Positions 1-10,574 are shown, counted from the stretch's first letter. The stretch is 64,000 nucleotides of DNA from Bedellia somnulentella (GCA_963576735.1 OY755170.1:27140875-27204874); one strand, 5' to 3'. The notes: generated from the sequence alone by a model not told the origin. Numbers and translations are program-made.

Positions 1-70
1 CATGGAATTACGTAGGAATAGTTACTTTGAGCAGAAATATGGAACTCCGAAGAAGCCGCCGAGAATTGTG
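1..70 (+). CDS. 3' part of a probable coding exon of an unrecognised host gene
   Basis: An open frame from base 2 reads 23 codons (MELRRNSYFEQKYG, then TPKKPPRIV) and runs directly into GTAAGT at 71-76, a consensus 5' splice site, with the codon boundary at the junction (phase 0). The exon is less AT-rich than the DNA that follows, which changes at once to intron-like sequence with stops. Its 5' end lies outside or at the edge of the window, so the ATG at base 2 need not be the start codon. I do not recognise the protein. The basic, proline-rich end suggests a soluble or linker segment, no more. A chance frame with a good donor remains possible. Confidence 0.42.
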
Positions 71-330
71 GTAAGTCTTTAATCATAATAATTTCTAGGT
101 AGGCTAGACCAGGGATATCTGATCTTTTATTTTTTTATTTATTTGTCATGAAATACAATTTTTACGGGTACCTAATGCAACTATATTACACATTTTATAA
201 GTTTACGATATAATAGTCTTAGTCTATATATACTCGTATAAAAATGAAACCCGTTTTCCGTTGTCACGACATAACATGAAAACGGCTTGACCGATTTAAC
301 TGATTTTTTGTGTGTATTGTTGCTGTAAAA

Positions 331-460
331 TGTGTATTGATGCTTTAACCGTGTTCTAAACATTTACCCTACGATTTAAGGTTAAACATGAACTAGTAAT
401 TTATGTTTAACCTTAAATCGTAGGGTAAATGATTATAATACAGTAAAAGCATCAATACAC
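331..460. repeat. Foldback (inverted-repeat) element
   Basis: The arms 361-389 and 403-431 are perfect 29-bp reverse complements around a 13-nt loop. Outer arms 331-347 and 445-460 also pair (TGTGTATTGATGCTTTA against its complement). The sequence to the left carries a line typical of dispersed insect repeats (ACGGCTTGACCGATTT). This is a small foldback MITE or the hairpin end of a larger non-autonomous element. No protein is encoded. Confidence 0.6.
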
Positions 461-571
461 AGTTTAGCAATTACTATGAGTCTATTAAAGCAATAAAAAT
501 ATATTATTATACTTTATAGACAGCGGGAAAAATTAAAAATGTTTCCTACACTGGGTTTATGGTGCCAAATA

Positions 572-707
572 CATTCATACATATACTCACGGCTATAAAT
601 CCCTAAAAGGGGTAGCCAGAGCTGAGAAATAATAAATTCCTCAGCCACTTTTGGAAGTTGAGTGGGGAAAAGATGGTAGTACAAAGGTTGTTGGTACCCT
701 ATCACCA
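572..707 (-). mobile_element. RTE-tailed SINE, 5'-truncated copy
   Basis: On the minus strand the copy ends with the family tail (CTATAAATCCC...CCGTGAGTATATGTATG as complement). It matches the 3' half of the complete SINE copies at 1697 and 5718 and stops in the region of the B-box-like segment, so its 5' part is missing. See the copy at 5718 for the family description. Confidence 0.7.
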
Positions 708-794
708 ACAACTTCTTAAAACAAAACATATTGTTTTCCAAACTAACTGAAGGAATAGCTTTGATCATCTTAAATAAAACATTAGTAAATTAGT

Positions 795-1435
795 TTGTTT
801 ACAAGGGATGGAAAATGTGATGAAGATATTGAGAGAAGAGTGAAAAAGGGTAATGCGGTTAATGGAGCATTGGATAGTCTAATGTCTACTCAATCGGTGT
901 CCGAAAGGGCCCGAATGGCTGTGCATGATGCCGTTCTTGTTCCTACGCTTATGTATGGCAGTGAATGTTGGGTGTGGCAGAAGAAGCATGAAAGCAGAGT
1001 GAATGCAGTAGAAATGAGGTCCCTCAGAAAAGTTTGCAATGTAAGGTTATGTGATCGTGTGAGGAACGATGTGATTCGTGAAAGGTGTGGTATAAAAGAT
1101 GATATTGTAAGTAAGATAGAAAAAGGAATGTTGAGATGGTTTGGGCACATCGAGAGGATGGATGATAGGAAATTGGTAAAAGGTATCTATAGAGCTAATG
1201 TGGAAGGTAATGTTAGTAGAGGACGGCCACGAAAGACACACTTGGACCAAATTGAAAGTGTGCTCAAAAAGGCAGGCGTCCGAAGTATGAAGAATAAAAG
1301 AGCATGTATGAAAAGATTGATGGATGTAGACGAAGCAAGAGAGGTTTGCCAGGATTGTACAAAGTCGCGATCGATAGTCTCTGCCTACCCCAATGGGAAT
1401 TAACGGCGTGAGTATATGTATGTATGTATGTAAAT
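795..1435 (+). pseudogene. 5'-truncated RTE LINE copy (C-terminal RT region)
   Basis: The frame 795-1403 is about 90% identical to the last 200 residues of the intact RTE protein at 11800-14865. It starts inside the equivalent of LGSLFTRDGKCDEDIERR and covers the RT thumb and C-terminal region (GSECWVWQKKHESR, GHIERMDD, SAYPNGN), but lacks endonuclease, palm and YADD. The tail after the stop is GGCGTGAGTATATGTATG with further TATG repeats, the same 3' end as the parent. It is an ordinary dead-on-arrival retrocopy, not a gene. Confidence 0.85.
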
Positions 1436-1696
1436 GAGTTTATAACTTTGAAATGATTGACAGTGATGTTAATGATATATTTGTGTAATTGATTTATTTT
1501 ATTAAAAAAACTGGCTGACGCGGCATACGTTGTTTTGCCATGTTAATTATTTGTAGAGAATTACTAGTCTATAAAATAAAAATAAAATATTCGAGGTGGA
1601 TGACCCTTATCGTTAAGAAGTATAAAAAAATGTTATTAACTTATTCTCAGAGCTACCGAATGTTTATGCAAAAAGACCTTTATGACTTATACCTTT
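1436..1696. other. Stretch with a weak dispersed-repeat end only
   Basis: AT-rich, no coding sequence. Around 1508-1570 a motif of the form CTGGCTGACGCGGCATACGT resembles the ends of common insect non-autonomous repeats. Nothing else is recognisable. Confidence 0.3.
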
Positions 1697-1932
1697 GTGT
1701 AGTGCCGGCTTAGAATGTCGCTACCCCTTTCTACCCACGGGTGTCGTAAGAAGCGACTAAGGGTTAAGGGCATTTTCTTGGATTTTTGGGCGATAAGGTT
1801 GGAGACCCATCACCAAAAACCTTTATTTTACCATCTTCCCCACGCAACTTCCTAAAGTGGCTGAGGAAATTTTAATTCCCTGGCTATAGCTGCCCCAAGG
1901 AATTTATAGCCGTGAGTATATGTATGTGTGTA
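1697..1932 (+). mobile_element. RTE-tailed SINE, near complete
   Basis: Starts GTGTAGTGCCGGCTTAGAATG and ends ATTTATAGCCGTGAGTATATG plus TATG repeats. It carries the family B-box-like segment GGTTGGAGACC in the middle. Length is about 236 bp, matching the copies at 5718, 9428 and 45301. Confidence 0.75.
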
Positions 1933-1984
1933 TTGAATAAAAAAGAAAGTGTCAAATGTGTATTATGTGATGGTCTAAGTCACT

Positions 1985-2087
1985 GTATAAAAACACATAT
2001 GTCTTTAGAAAAGACGAATTGGTGTAGGCCCGACTCGGGATTTGAACACTAGTCGTCTGCACGATAAGCGGTGTCCTAGCTATTCAT
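1985..2087 (-). mobile_element. tRNA-derived SINE, head fragment
   Basis: Minus-strand fragment of the tRNA-headed SINE described at 19048: it has the B-box region (complement of GGGATTTGAACACTAG) and the following conserved GTAGGCCCGACTCGGG, but the body and tail are missing. Confidence 0.6.
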
Positions 2088-2164
2088 TTAATACCTACAT
2101 TGTTATTGAGATTCTGCTTATGATTTTATACATAAAGTATAAAACAAAGAGCTTTCCGTTCCGT

Positions 2165-2335
2165 TCTTATAAAGGCGGGGGTCCGAAGTGAGAAGAATAA
2201 AAGAGCACGTATGAGAAGAATAATGAATGTAAGGGAAGCAAGAGAGGTTTGTCAAGATCGTACTTAGTGGCGATCGATAGTCTCTGCCTACCCCAATGGG
2301 AATAATGGGCGTGAGTATAAGTAAGTAAGTAAGCT
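2165..2335 (+). pseudogene. Short degenerate RTE LINE 3' fragment
   Basis: Matches the last ~130 coding bases of the RTE element (the AGVRSMKNKRACMKRLMDV region through SAYPNG), with scattered substitutions and a stop where the intact copy reads RTKW. It ends GGGCGTGAGTATAAGTAAGTAAG, a drifted form of the family tail. Confidence 0.7.
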
Positions 2336-2719
2336 TTTCGCAATGATTAAGTAACTTTTTGAATTTAAAATGCTTCATATTCCTATACTCCACAATAATT
2401 CGCTTTAAATCAATACATGTAGACGTCTCGGGCTGTAAAATAAGCTCATCATTGTTAGCCGTGGGTATTTTGCCCATAATAAAGGTCCTAATCTCCTTTC
2501 ATTTAAATTGGTTCAGGCGTTTCGGAGGAGCTTGGTAACAAACACAATGACATGTGATTTTTTATAAATAATTTATATTATAACATATTATACAAATGTT
2601 AAAACAATCTTTTTCGGCACAAGCACTATTTCACTTGAGAACATTTATTTGAAAATATTTTTTTTTTAATTTTTTTTTAATTACGGTGAGGTAAGTGAAA
2701 TTCAATACGCATATAATAT
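2336..2719. other. Stretch without a gene; trace of a dispersed repeat
   Basis: Around 2500-2570 a run beginning TTGGTTCAGGCGTTTCGGAG and containing GGTAACAAACACAATGACAT also occurs, diverged, near 8510-8560. It is a shared 3'-end motif of some non-autonomous element. No coding evidence is seen. Confidence 0.3.
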
Positions 2720-2959
2720 TCACATATACTCACGGCTATAAATCCCTAGAAGGGGAAGCCAGACATTTGGAATAAGAAATCCCTCAGCCACTTTTGGAAG
2801 TTGAGTGGGGGAAATAATGTAAAGTAAACGGTTGTTGATGGGTCTCCAACCTCATCTACCAAAAATCACTTGAAAAGATCCTATACCCTTAGCCACCTCT
2901 TACGTACATCCACCGAAAGAAATAGGATAGTGCTACTCTTAGCCGATACTACGCAGCAT
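2720..2959 (-). mobile_element. RTE-tailed SINE, near complete, diverged
   Basis: Minus-strand copy: tail complement CATATACTCACGGCTATAAAT at the left, head complement TAGCCGATACTACGCAGC at the right. Several point changes mark an older copy. Confidence 0.7.
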
Positions 2960-3307
2960 AATTCACTACATATAATTTTATTCGAAAACAAAGTTATAAA
3001 GAGGAATAATGAATAAAACCATATCACTACGCACATCCTATGATGTGTACGGTAAAATGATTACAATATCGAATTCTCGGTAGTCTGTTATAGCGGAATC
3101 ACTTTGTCGAATTTAATCCTATTAACGGATTGCCAGGATCCGTAAAGCAAATTTCGATTGGCTAAAGTGCGTTACGTGAAGTAGAAAAAGCGTACAAATT
3201 TGTATGTATTGATTTCACTACCTACACACCTACCTTCACTGACTTTTAATGTAAGTAAGGCTGTAAATTTAAACCAAAGTTAGGTAGAATTTTTGATTGA
3301 ATATTTT
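2960..3307. other. Stretch with nothing recognisable
   Basis: AT-rich non-coding sequence between two SINE copies. No open frame, tail, inverted repeat or tRNA-like box was found. Confidence 0.3.
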
Positions 3308-3529
3308 ACATATATATACTCACGGGTAGGCAGAGCTTCAGAGCAAGAAACTCCTCAGCCACATTTGGAAGTTGTAGGGGACAAGATGGTAGAAGTAAAG
3401 TATGGTTGGTGATGAGTCTCCAACCGCATCGCCCAAAAACCATTTAAAAAGTCTCATATACTTAGTCGCCTCTTATGACACCTCCCGTGGGTAGAAATAT
3501 TCGTTTACGTCATTCTACGAAGTAAACGT
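3308..3529 (-). mobile_element. RTE-tailed SINE with internal deletion
   Basis: Minus-strand copy. The tail is followed directly by GGTAGGCAGAGC, so about 20 bp of the 3' body is missing. The B-box segment (complement of GTTGGAGACTC) and the diverged head are still visible. Confidence 0.6.
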
Positions 3530-3808
3530 GTTTGTAATATCCTCCACCTTCGTGTCTTTTCTGAGGTCATATTTATTGATAATATACTGAGGTTCTCAAC
3601 AATGAGGGAAGAAAAAGACTACATGGTCTCAGACGTGTACTTAAGGATAATGAAAAAAAATACTGTGCTACTTGTGTTAGATCTATATGTTATAATAGTT
3701 AAATTTATACACTTACGCGTGTATTTTGTGTAAAAACGTATAAATAAAATAATATAAAAATTGGTCGAGTGCAAGTCAGCTCGCCCGGTAAGGTTTCGTA
3801 GTAGCAAG

Positions 3809-4303
3809 AATTCGGTATGCAAAGTTTTTTTTTGGTATTTATTAAATGTTTTTATTCGACAGCAAACACGAAAACAAAAGACTAATTTGAATATTTTTCA
3901 TTTAAAATGAGTAATTATAAAGTTATGATTTTTTAAAGATTGTTCAACTTTTGTTCCACTTCGTCATCGATCGAAAATATCACGTAGCGACATACAAATG
4001 AAGCAAAATGTTTAATATAAATGCTGCTGATTGCATATCATTTCACGAATTTGTGATCTCAAATGAATATATTACGATATTATACTAAACAAACCTATGA
4101 TTTTCGATATGTTATTAATAAACTGCAAAAACGAATGTTTTTGAAATAACACTGAAGGTGAAATACTGTTACAGTTTTTTGATAAAATAACAGTCATCTT
4201 AGCTTTGTTTGATTTAATTACAAGAAAATATTGTTTACAAACGTAATATCTTGAAATGGTTTCGTAATCAGCACCACTTTTGTAAAACTTTGCATACCGA
4301 ATT
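3809..4303. mobile_element. MITE-like element with ~21-bp terminal inverted repeats
   Basis: AATTCGGTATGCAAAGTTTT at 3809-3828 is the reverse complement of 4283-4303. The ~495 bp between is AT-rich without convincing coding sequence. The termini are close to identical, so this is probably a small non-autonomous DNA transposon. No clear target duplication could be assigned, so the superfamily is open. Confidence 0.5.
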
Positions 4304-4456
4304 GGTAGACAAAAAGACATATCGACAGGCTTAACTATGAATTTTTTCTACCACTGCATTATTGGGTATTTTTTTTAGTTTTATAATGTAAGGCTCAAGG
4401 ACGAAAAGAGTGACTCTCTTCGCGATCGATCGAACATAGAAGCTAATAATAGCTGG

Positions 4457-5306
4457 AGAGCTAGTGAACCCTGGGAGTAACGGTCTCCCTGTAAGGTTAG
4501 AAATTTGTATACTTACGATTTATGACATGCTAAGAGCAATAGCCATGACCTGGCAGGCGTCAGCCCTGCACGTCATCAGCCCCTTTACTTTTTGGACTGT
4601 TCAGTAAATTGAGTTTCAAAACTTGTTTCTGTAAATTTGAAAATTTTAAACGATAAAGTTTATTTATTGTACATCTTAAAAAAAATTGACAGGCGATTAC
4701 AATAAGTAGAAGTATATGACAGGTCAATTAGAAAACGTACAGTTGATGAGGTAAAATAAACTTTATCCTGTATACTTAAAATTTTTATATGTTTTCAAGT
4801 AAACGTCTCAGAGTAAATATTTACAATGCCAGGCGGTTTTGAACAGCATAAGACCTTGACAGGCGAGGGGACAGCTGCTAAGGGCGTGCAAATAAGAAAT
4901 GTTACATGAACGCATACAGTAAATGCAATGTATTTTATTGGATTTTATGCAATCTACATTATTTTTAACATACATTTTCTTCAGCATCATCCCAAATTTC
5001 GCTATCACTGTTTTCATCATCATCTGATTCTTCAACAATGTTTTCCTCATCTGCAAATAGTAAAAAAAAAATATTTTATTGAATCAATAAGGTTGTTAAG
5101 AATTAAATATTAATTATTAATTTCAAATTTACAGAAACAAGTTTTGAAACTCAATTTACTGAACAGTCCAAAAAATAAAGGGGCTGATGAAGTGCAGGGC
5201 TGACGCCTGCAAGGTCATGGCTATTGCTCTTAGCATGTCATAAATCGTAAGTATACAAATTTCTAACCTTACAGGGAGACCGTTACTCCCAGGGTTCACT
5301 AGCTCT
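4457..5306. mobile_element. 850-bp MITE with ~185-bp terminal inverted repeats
   Basis: Bases 4457-4641 are the reverse complement of 5122-5306 at about 97% identity. The outer ends are AGAGCTAGTGAACCCTGGG. The 480-bp centre is AT-rich and has only short frames. Such long near-identical arms with no transposase fit a recently mobile, non-autonomous DNA element. The flanks show at best a 3-base duplication (TGG), which does not fix the superfamily. Confidence 0.65.
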
Positions 5307-5717
5307 TGGACTATAAATATATTTATATTATTTTGTTTACATAGAATATATCAAAATATACATCATAATCAGTTTGTAATCTTTTTGTCAATACTTTTAC
5401 TAAGACACGAACGCAAAATAATAATAACGTTAATGTCTCGTGTAATTCAAAATCTGCCATTTTGTTATTTTCAGTTTGGTGATGCCATAGAGAACATAAA
5501 ACTAAATTGGGTGAAAACTGGAAACCAAACGTAATTTAGTACCAAAATTGCTGAAATAAATCTGCTACAAACGAATTGTCAAAATAAGTTTCCATGCCCC
5601 TAAATGGTTGATTCACTGTTCTGACGTTAGTTGGTCATACTTCTTCGTTAAGGCAGTGTCAATAAACTGAATCCCTTACAGCAAGTAGCATTATTTGCTT
5701 CTTCTCTTTTTAGATGC
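5307..5717. other. Stretch with nothing recognisable
   Basis: AT-rich, no coding frame above noise, and no tail or boundary motif up to the SINE at 5718. Confidence 0.3.
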
Positions 5718-5968
5718 TGTGTAGTGTCGGCTTAGAATAGAACTACCCCATTTCTTCCGGTGGGTGTACGTAAGAGGCGACTAACGGTATTAGGGCTTTT
5801 AAGGGATATTTGGGCGATGTGGTTGGAGACCCATCACCAACAACCTTTATTTAACCATCTTTTCCCCATTCAATTTTCCAAAAGTGGCTGAGGAGTTTCT
5901 AATTCCTTAGCTCTGGCTACCCCTTCTAGGGATTTATAGCCGTGAGTATATGTATGTATGAATGTATG
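5718..5968 (+). mobile_element. RTE-tailed SINE, complete representative copy
   Basis: This ~250-bp copy shows the whole family: head GTGTAGTGTCGGCTTAGAAT, a B-box-like segment GGTTGGAGACC at about +105 (one mismatch from GGTTCGANNCC), a body containing AAAGTGGCTGAGGA, and the 3' end TTTATAGCCGTGAGTATATG followed by TATG repeats. The last ~20 bases and tail match the 3' end of the RTE LINE at 14850-14893 (GGCGTGAGAATATGTATG). Known LINE-SINE pairs such as BovB with Bov-tA share a 3' end recognised by the LINE enzyme. I infer the same dependence here. No protein is encoded. Confidence 0.75.
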
Positions 5969-6031
5969 TCTTTTTAGATAAAACCCATGCTATGTAATTT
6001 TGGATTATATTTAGTCATAATAACTCAAAAG

Positions 6032-6299
6032 TTCACACCGTATATCCCTAAAGGGGTTAGCAGAGGTACTAATACTTCTGAACATCGCGTGACTTTGCAT
6101 CTAATGGTCAGAGTAGAGTAGGAGGCAGGCGTTTCGCCGTTTTGTATGAATACACTGTCTCATGACTAAGTTCAACTTAGCCTTGTGGGCTTTCACACGA
6201 GGGTTTCCCTAACCGTTAGCAACCATGATAAACTAAACACACATAACTTTAGAATAGACTATTTGCTGTAGGCCGGCATCTAAACCTACGCCTGTCTTC
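6032..6299 (-). mobile_element. tRNA-derived SINE, degenerate copy
   Basis: Minus-strand copy of the family described at 19048: the 3' body (complement of CCCTAAAGGGGTTAGCAGAG), the central block and part of the head remain, with many substitutions and small deletions. An old insertion. Confidence 0.55.
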
Positions 6300-6777
6300 A
6301 GGAAAAGTTTTATTTCTATATTTTTATGACTAGGTGAAAGTAATGGAAGAATAAGGAACCATGTATGTTACCTACCTTTATATAATAATATAACAATAAA
6401 AGTAGCTTTCTTTGTTAACTACCCTAGGCGCTGTATATTTTTGAGATGTAATGATTTTGATTTTAATTATTTTTAATATTTCCTTTCATGTTTTCTATGG
6501 AAGAGCGGGGTTTTCTAACGCAGGCTTTAAGCTTAAAAGAAGATCCCAACCAATTGTTTGCATGTACTTGTTTTTTGAAATATAAGAATTTAAAATTTTG
6601 TTTTTTTTTTGAATCTAAATACGTTTGGCTCCTCGTCCAGCAGCTTCAATATGTCTATACTAGAATGAAACTCTACCGCCGTAAAAACTGTTTATTGAAT
6701 TTTCTCTCACTTAGCAATCTGAAAGGTTTATTTCATTAAACGATACATTATAAATGTAAATTGATTTCTTACGTATT
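6300..6777. other. Stretch with one short uninformative frame
   Basis: An 83-codon frame (6488-6739, MFSMEERGFLTQALSLKEDP...) has an ATG and a phenylalanine-rich middle from a T run. Nothing in it resembles a known domain, and the base composition is that of the surrounding AT-rich DNA. Probably chance. Confidence 0.25.
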
Positions 6778-6925
6778 ACATACATACATACATATACTCA
6801 CGCCGTTAATTCCCATTGGGGTAGGTAGAGACTATCGATCGCCACTTCGTACGATCCTGGCAAACCTCTCTTGCTTCGTCTACATCCATCAATCTTTTCA
6901 TACATGCTCTTTTATTCTTCATACG
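6778..6925 (-). pseudogene. 5'-truncated RTE LINE 3' fragment
   Basis: The minus strand carries the last ~115 coding bases of the RTE protein (KNKRACMKRLMDVDEAREVCQ region, then SAYPNGN), the stop and the GGCGTGAGTATATG tail with TATG repeats. Near-identical to the parent, so a fairly young retrocopy. Confidence 0.75.
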
Positions 6926-7611
6926 TATTCTTTCACGCAAAATCTGGATAACAGATCATCATGGAGTTATAAGAAGAAACATAGGATTAATTTAAAAATT
7001 AACAATTGTTTGTCAAAATAGTATATTCAGCGGCTTAAATGCGAGCAAAGGCGCGGGTATAAGCTAGTATACTATGACTTAACTCCTCACACACTGGATT
7101 GTAGTTCAAAATATAACGGCGCGTACTATATGTGAATAACACTAGAAAAGAATTTTTTTTTTAGAAGTGCGTTTTCTTTTCCGCTTTATAAGGACGTTAG
7201 AAAATATATAGGGGGAATAATTGAATCACACACACGTACACACACACATACATACACCATAAATCACACAAATCAATCATTCTACACATTTTGTGTTATG
7301 TGTTTTTTGTATCTTCTGTGGATGTCTGTTTTTGGCTTTTGCTTTGTATGTCTTAGCGAGAATAGTACACATGTGGGATAAGGGTGGAAGATGAAAGGGT
7401 GAGGAAAACAAAAAATATGAAATCAACCACGGTTCTTTTGTAGCCTGTGGCATTATATGGAGGCTTCTAACGATATTTCAAATGTGTAATTGTCATTTAT
7501 TGTGTAGAAAAAGAAGTTATAAGTGAAGCAAACGAACTTACTACATACATCCTGGTAAAATTCATAACCCGTCTTCTTCGCGTGGCCGTAGTTCACTAAA
7601 CATATATTATA
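6926..7611. other. Stretch with a CA microsatellite, otherwise unassigned
   Basis: Contains a CACACA/CATACA run at about 7228-7260. No supported coding region. Confidence 0.3.
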
Positions 7612-7990
7612 AAATAAAATAAATAAAATAAAAATCATTTATTTCAGACTATTTTGTACGGTCCATAGTTTGTAAGTACCAATAAACTTATCACTATGTT
7701 AGTAAGAACTTAAAGTAAACAAAACTAATAATTAAGACAGAAAAAAAAATAAAAAGGAAGACAAAAGCACAACACATAATTAACATTTAGAGACATTGTA
7801 TAAAAGCTAATTTAAATATCGGCCACAAGCAGCACCTGGAACATGTGCGTGCACACGCACCCAGTGACAGGCGAGTGGACAGTCTGGCCTCGCACTAATC
7901 GTCTTCAGGATGATGTTGGAACTTCCACGCTTTCGCATATGATGTATATAGTATTATATAAGTATATTTCTCCTTCACTGACCTCGCACA
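7612..7990 (-). mobile_element. Probable LINE 3' end with A/T-rich tail
   Basis: Read on the minus strand, the segment finishes GAAATAAATGATTTTTATTT plus further TTTA repeats, the same style of end as the Jockey/CR1-type LINE at 33258. Upstream on the same strand a short frame (7830-7960) reads SARPDCPLACHWVRVHAHVP, which looks like degraded retroelement coding sequence, although I cannot name the clade. Confidence 0.4.
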
Positions 7991-8707
7991 ATTGAACTGC
8001 AGACAGTATAATATTGTACAAAGACTGTGCTTCCGGGAACATCCCAATCAAATGCGATTGGATGTAAGGGGAACGGATATTGATAAGCTATTGCTGTTCG
8101 GATTCCTTCTTGGAAACTGATTATTAATTATCAATATTCTGAAGGATGCCGAGGCTGCGTCCCGGACAGGATTCCAGGAACCGTCTTATTGCTTTTCTCA
8201 GATTCAAGTTGCAATAGTTAAGACAGTTATGCTTTGACGTTAGTTGCAAGAGTGGGTTTCAGTGTTCTACATCTTATTATTACGCTATGAATTCTCATTA
8301 GGGTAGGCAGACACTAGTCATCGTAACTTTTTTCAATTTTCAAAAACTAACATCTAGTTTTCTCCAAATATTCAGGAATATTCTCACACATACACTCGAA
8401 AGGAATCAGGTCTTTTAAATATGTCTTGCGTCTGATTTTCAAAGTTATTTTAAAATACCCAAAGAATAATATAATATAAAAATAATATATAAACTACTGA
8501 ATAGTAAGTTTCAGCCGTTTTGGCGGAGTTTGGTCACAAAAACTGTGACGCGTGAATTTTATATATTTATATATTTTATATTTGACAATCCTGATTCCAA
8601 GCTATATTCATTTTAAATAAGCTATCTCCTTGTGGAATGGTGCCTCTGCTCGTTGCCTCTTAAGCAAAGAATCCATTAAAAAGTATTTTGTGGTATTAAT
8701 AAAATAT
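7991..8707. other. Stretch with degenerate repeat traces
   Basis: Around 8283-8325 a weak RTE 3'-end echo (GAATTCTCATTAGGGTAGGC) is seen on the minus strand, and at 8510-8560 the same motif noted at 2500-2570. No coding support. Confidence 0.3.
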
Positions 8708-8855
8708 GCCCCCTATCACGTGAGTACACTGTCCATGCAAAACGTGGGTACTCTGAACACCAGGTGACAAAGTCACGTGATGTTCAGAAGTATTAGTACC
8801 TCTGCCAACCCCTTCGGGGATATGCGGCGTGTTATGTTTATGTATGTTATGTATG
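8708..8855 (+). mobile_element. tRNA-derived SINE, 3' fragment
   Basis: Plus-strand 3' half of the tRNA-SINE: GTGAGTACACTGTCC, the self-complementary block TCACGTGATGTTCAGAAGTA, AACCCCTTCGGGGATA hairpin-like segment and a TATGTTTATG-type tail. The head is absent (5' truncation). Confidence 0.65.
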
Positions 8856-9427
8856 TAATAAAATATATTTCTTTCTGCATATTATAATAAAAGCAAAAAT
8901 TACTTTGTGAAGTGTTCATGACAAAAAAAAAGCAAAAAATACAGAATTAAAGGAATTTTGAAGTTTCTCAATACAATGACTTTACATGTTTTCCCAGTTT
9001 TATTTGCTTTTCCTTATTGAAATTATAGCAGAAAATTGTGTTAGGTACGCCAAACGCTTTTCTTCTGGAAATCATAAGTACAAAAAATTTTACGCCGAGA
9101 AAAAATTCTTGAAATTGAAACATTGTTGAAAAATTCTTGAAATTGCAACTTAATTTTATAAAAATGTATCCATGTTTCCTGAGAACCCTATCAAATTTAC
9201 GTGTTCAGGATCGGGATACTACAAGGCTTAAGTTTTCAATATATCTGTAACTCTGAAAAACTAGACACAAGGACATTCGCAAGTAGTGCGAGTAGTCAAA
9301 AAGGTCGGTTCTTTGAAGATTTCGCCCTTGGTTTAGGCTTAGTATCCAACTCGACAGTAATGACTCAATGTTGCTGGCTTGTATTATACATACTCTACTA
9401 CTATTTTGCTTTCAAAAACCACCGTTC
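8856..9427. other. Stretch without a supported gene
   Basis: An 89-codon frame at 9201-9470 runs into the SINE tail and has no family resemblance. The rest is AT-rich. Confidence 0.25.
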
Positions 9428-9680
9428 CATACATACATACATAAGTATACTCACGGCTATAAATCCCTAAAAGAAGTAGCCAGAGCTGATTAATTAAAAA
9501 TTCCTCAGCCACTTTTGGAAATTTAAGTGGGGAAAAGATGGTATAATAAAGATTGTTGGTAATGGGTCTCCAACCGCATCGCCCAAAATCCTTTAAAAGC
9601 CCCAGTACCGTTAGGCGCCTCTTACGTGCACCCACCGGAAGAGATGGGGTAGTGCTATTCTAAGCCGACACTACACAGCA
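9428..9680 (-). mobile_element. RTE-tailed SINE, complete
   Basis: Minus-strand copy with (CATA)n at the left, the complement of GGTTGGAGACC at about 9568-9578, and the head complement AAGCCGACACTACACAGC at the right. Close to the 5718 copy. Confidence 0.75.
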
Positions 9681-10244
9681 AACCAGAGTTCACCGTTCCA
9701 CTTTGTAATAAATTTAGGTTACTTACTGATATGAATCGATGACGCACGCATGAAAAAGTGACACGTTCCATGAGCGGGAGCGCAGACCAAAACTAACGTT
9801 AAATAGAAGAGAGGCAGCATCAGCAGCACACTATCTACACTTGTTCAGATTTAAGTTTACAAAACTTTTCAGGGTTCTTTGTCTGTTTTCCATGTCGTTA
9901 TCACGTCAAAATTATAGATCGTAAGCCGATTTAACAAGAAAAACAACATTTTCACTTCGAAAAGACTTTAAAAGCGTCGGGAAACTTTAATGTTTCTAGT
10001 CTTCTATAAGTATTTAAAAGTTGGAAACTCTAAGAGGATTAATATAAAAACATTTACACCTATTCTATCTATTATGTTTTCCATGAAATTAACATAATGT
10101 CACAGGGTCACTGCTCGAGTTCACCGCACGCACCGGGTTACATGTTAAACGAGAGTATGAACTATTATCATAATGCGCGATGACAGGTGACGTTCTCAAC
10201 TCACTGAGCTTCTGACATGGAACGGGTAGGCAGCCCACGCTTAC
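9681..10244. other. Stretch with nothing recognisable
   Basis: No repeat boundary or coding sequence assigned. GC content rises in 10100-10240, next to the candidate micro-exon on the minus strand. Confidence 0.3.
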
Positions 10245-10277
10245 CGAGGTGCCGTATCGATTTAATTCCTCGATGCA
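10245..10277 (-). CDS. Candidate 33-nt micro-exon (tentative)
   Basis: On the minus strand a pyrimidine-rich tract ending TTCCGTGGTATTTCAG is followed by 11 codons (CIEELNRYGTS) and then GTAAGC, a good donor. Both splice sites are in place and the frame is open. CIEELNRYG weakly recalls the first helix of RhoGAP domains (C-I-x-x-[LI]-x-x-x-G). That resemblance is an impression, not an alignment. It could equally be a chance combination in an otherwise empty region. Confidence 0.2.
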
Positions 10278-10535
10278 CTGAAATACCACGGAAGAGAAAT
10301 AGTACAGAATTTTAGTTTCATAGTTTTCTACATTTATAGTGTAAGTATTTTATACTGATATTACAATCACGCCTTTGTTTGTTTAGGGTCCGGTGTAAGC
10401 AAAGAGTATCGATTGCTACATTGCACAGTTCTGACAAATCTCTCTTGCTTCTCCCAAATTCATTGTTCTTCTCATACTATTTATTTATTAGCTTGTTGTA
10501 ATATTCTATAAGTTTTAGGCTCATCACATGTAATG

Positions 10536-10539
<4 letters not shown>
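10278..10539. other. Stretch with a very degenerate RTE trace
   Basis: At about 10400-10475 on the minus strand, TATCGATTGC and AATCTCTCTTGCTTC echo the RTE 3' end. Otherwise nothing. Confidence 0.25.

Positions 10540-10574
<35 letters not shown>
10540..10574. repeat. (AT)n microsatellite
   Basis: Uninterrupted AT dinucleotide run of about 35 bases. Confidence 0.95.
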
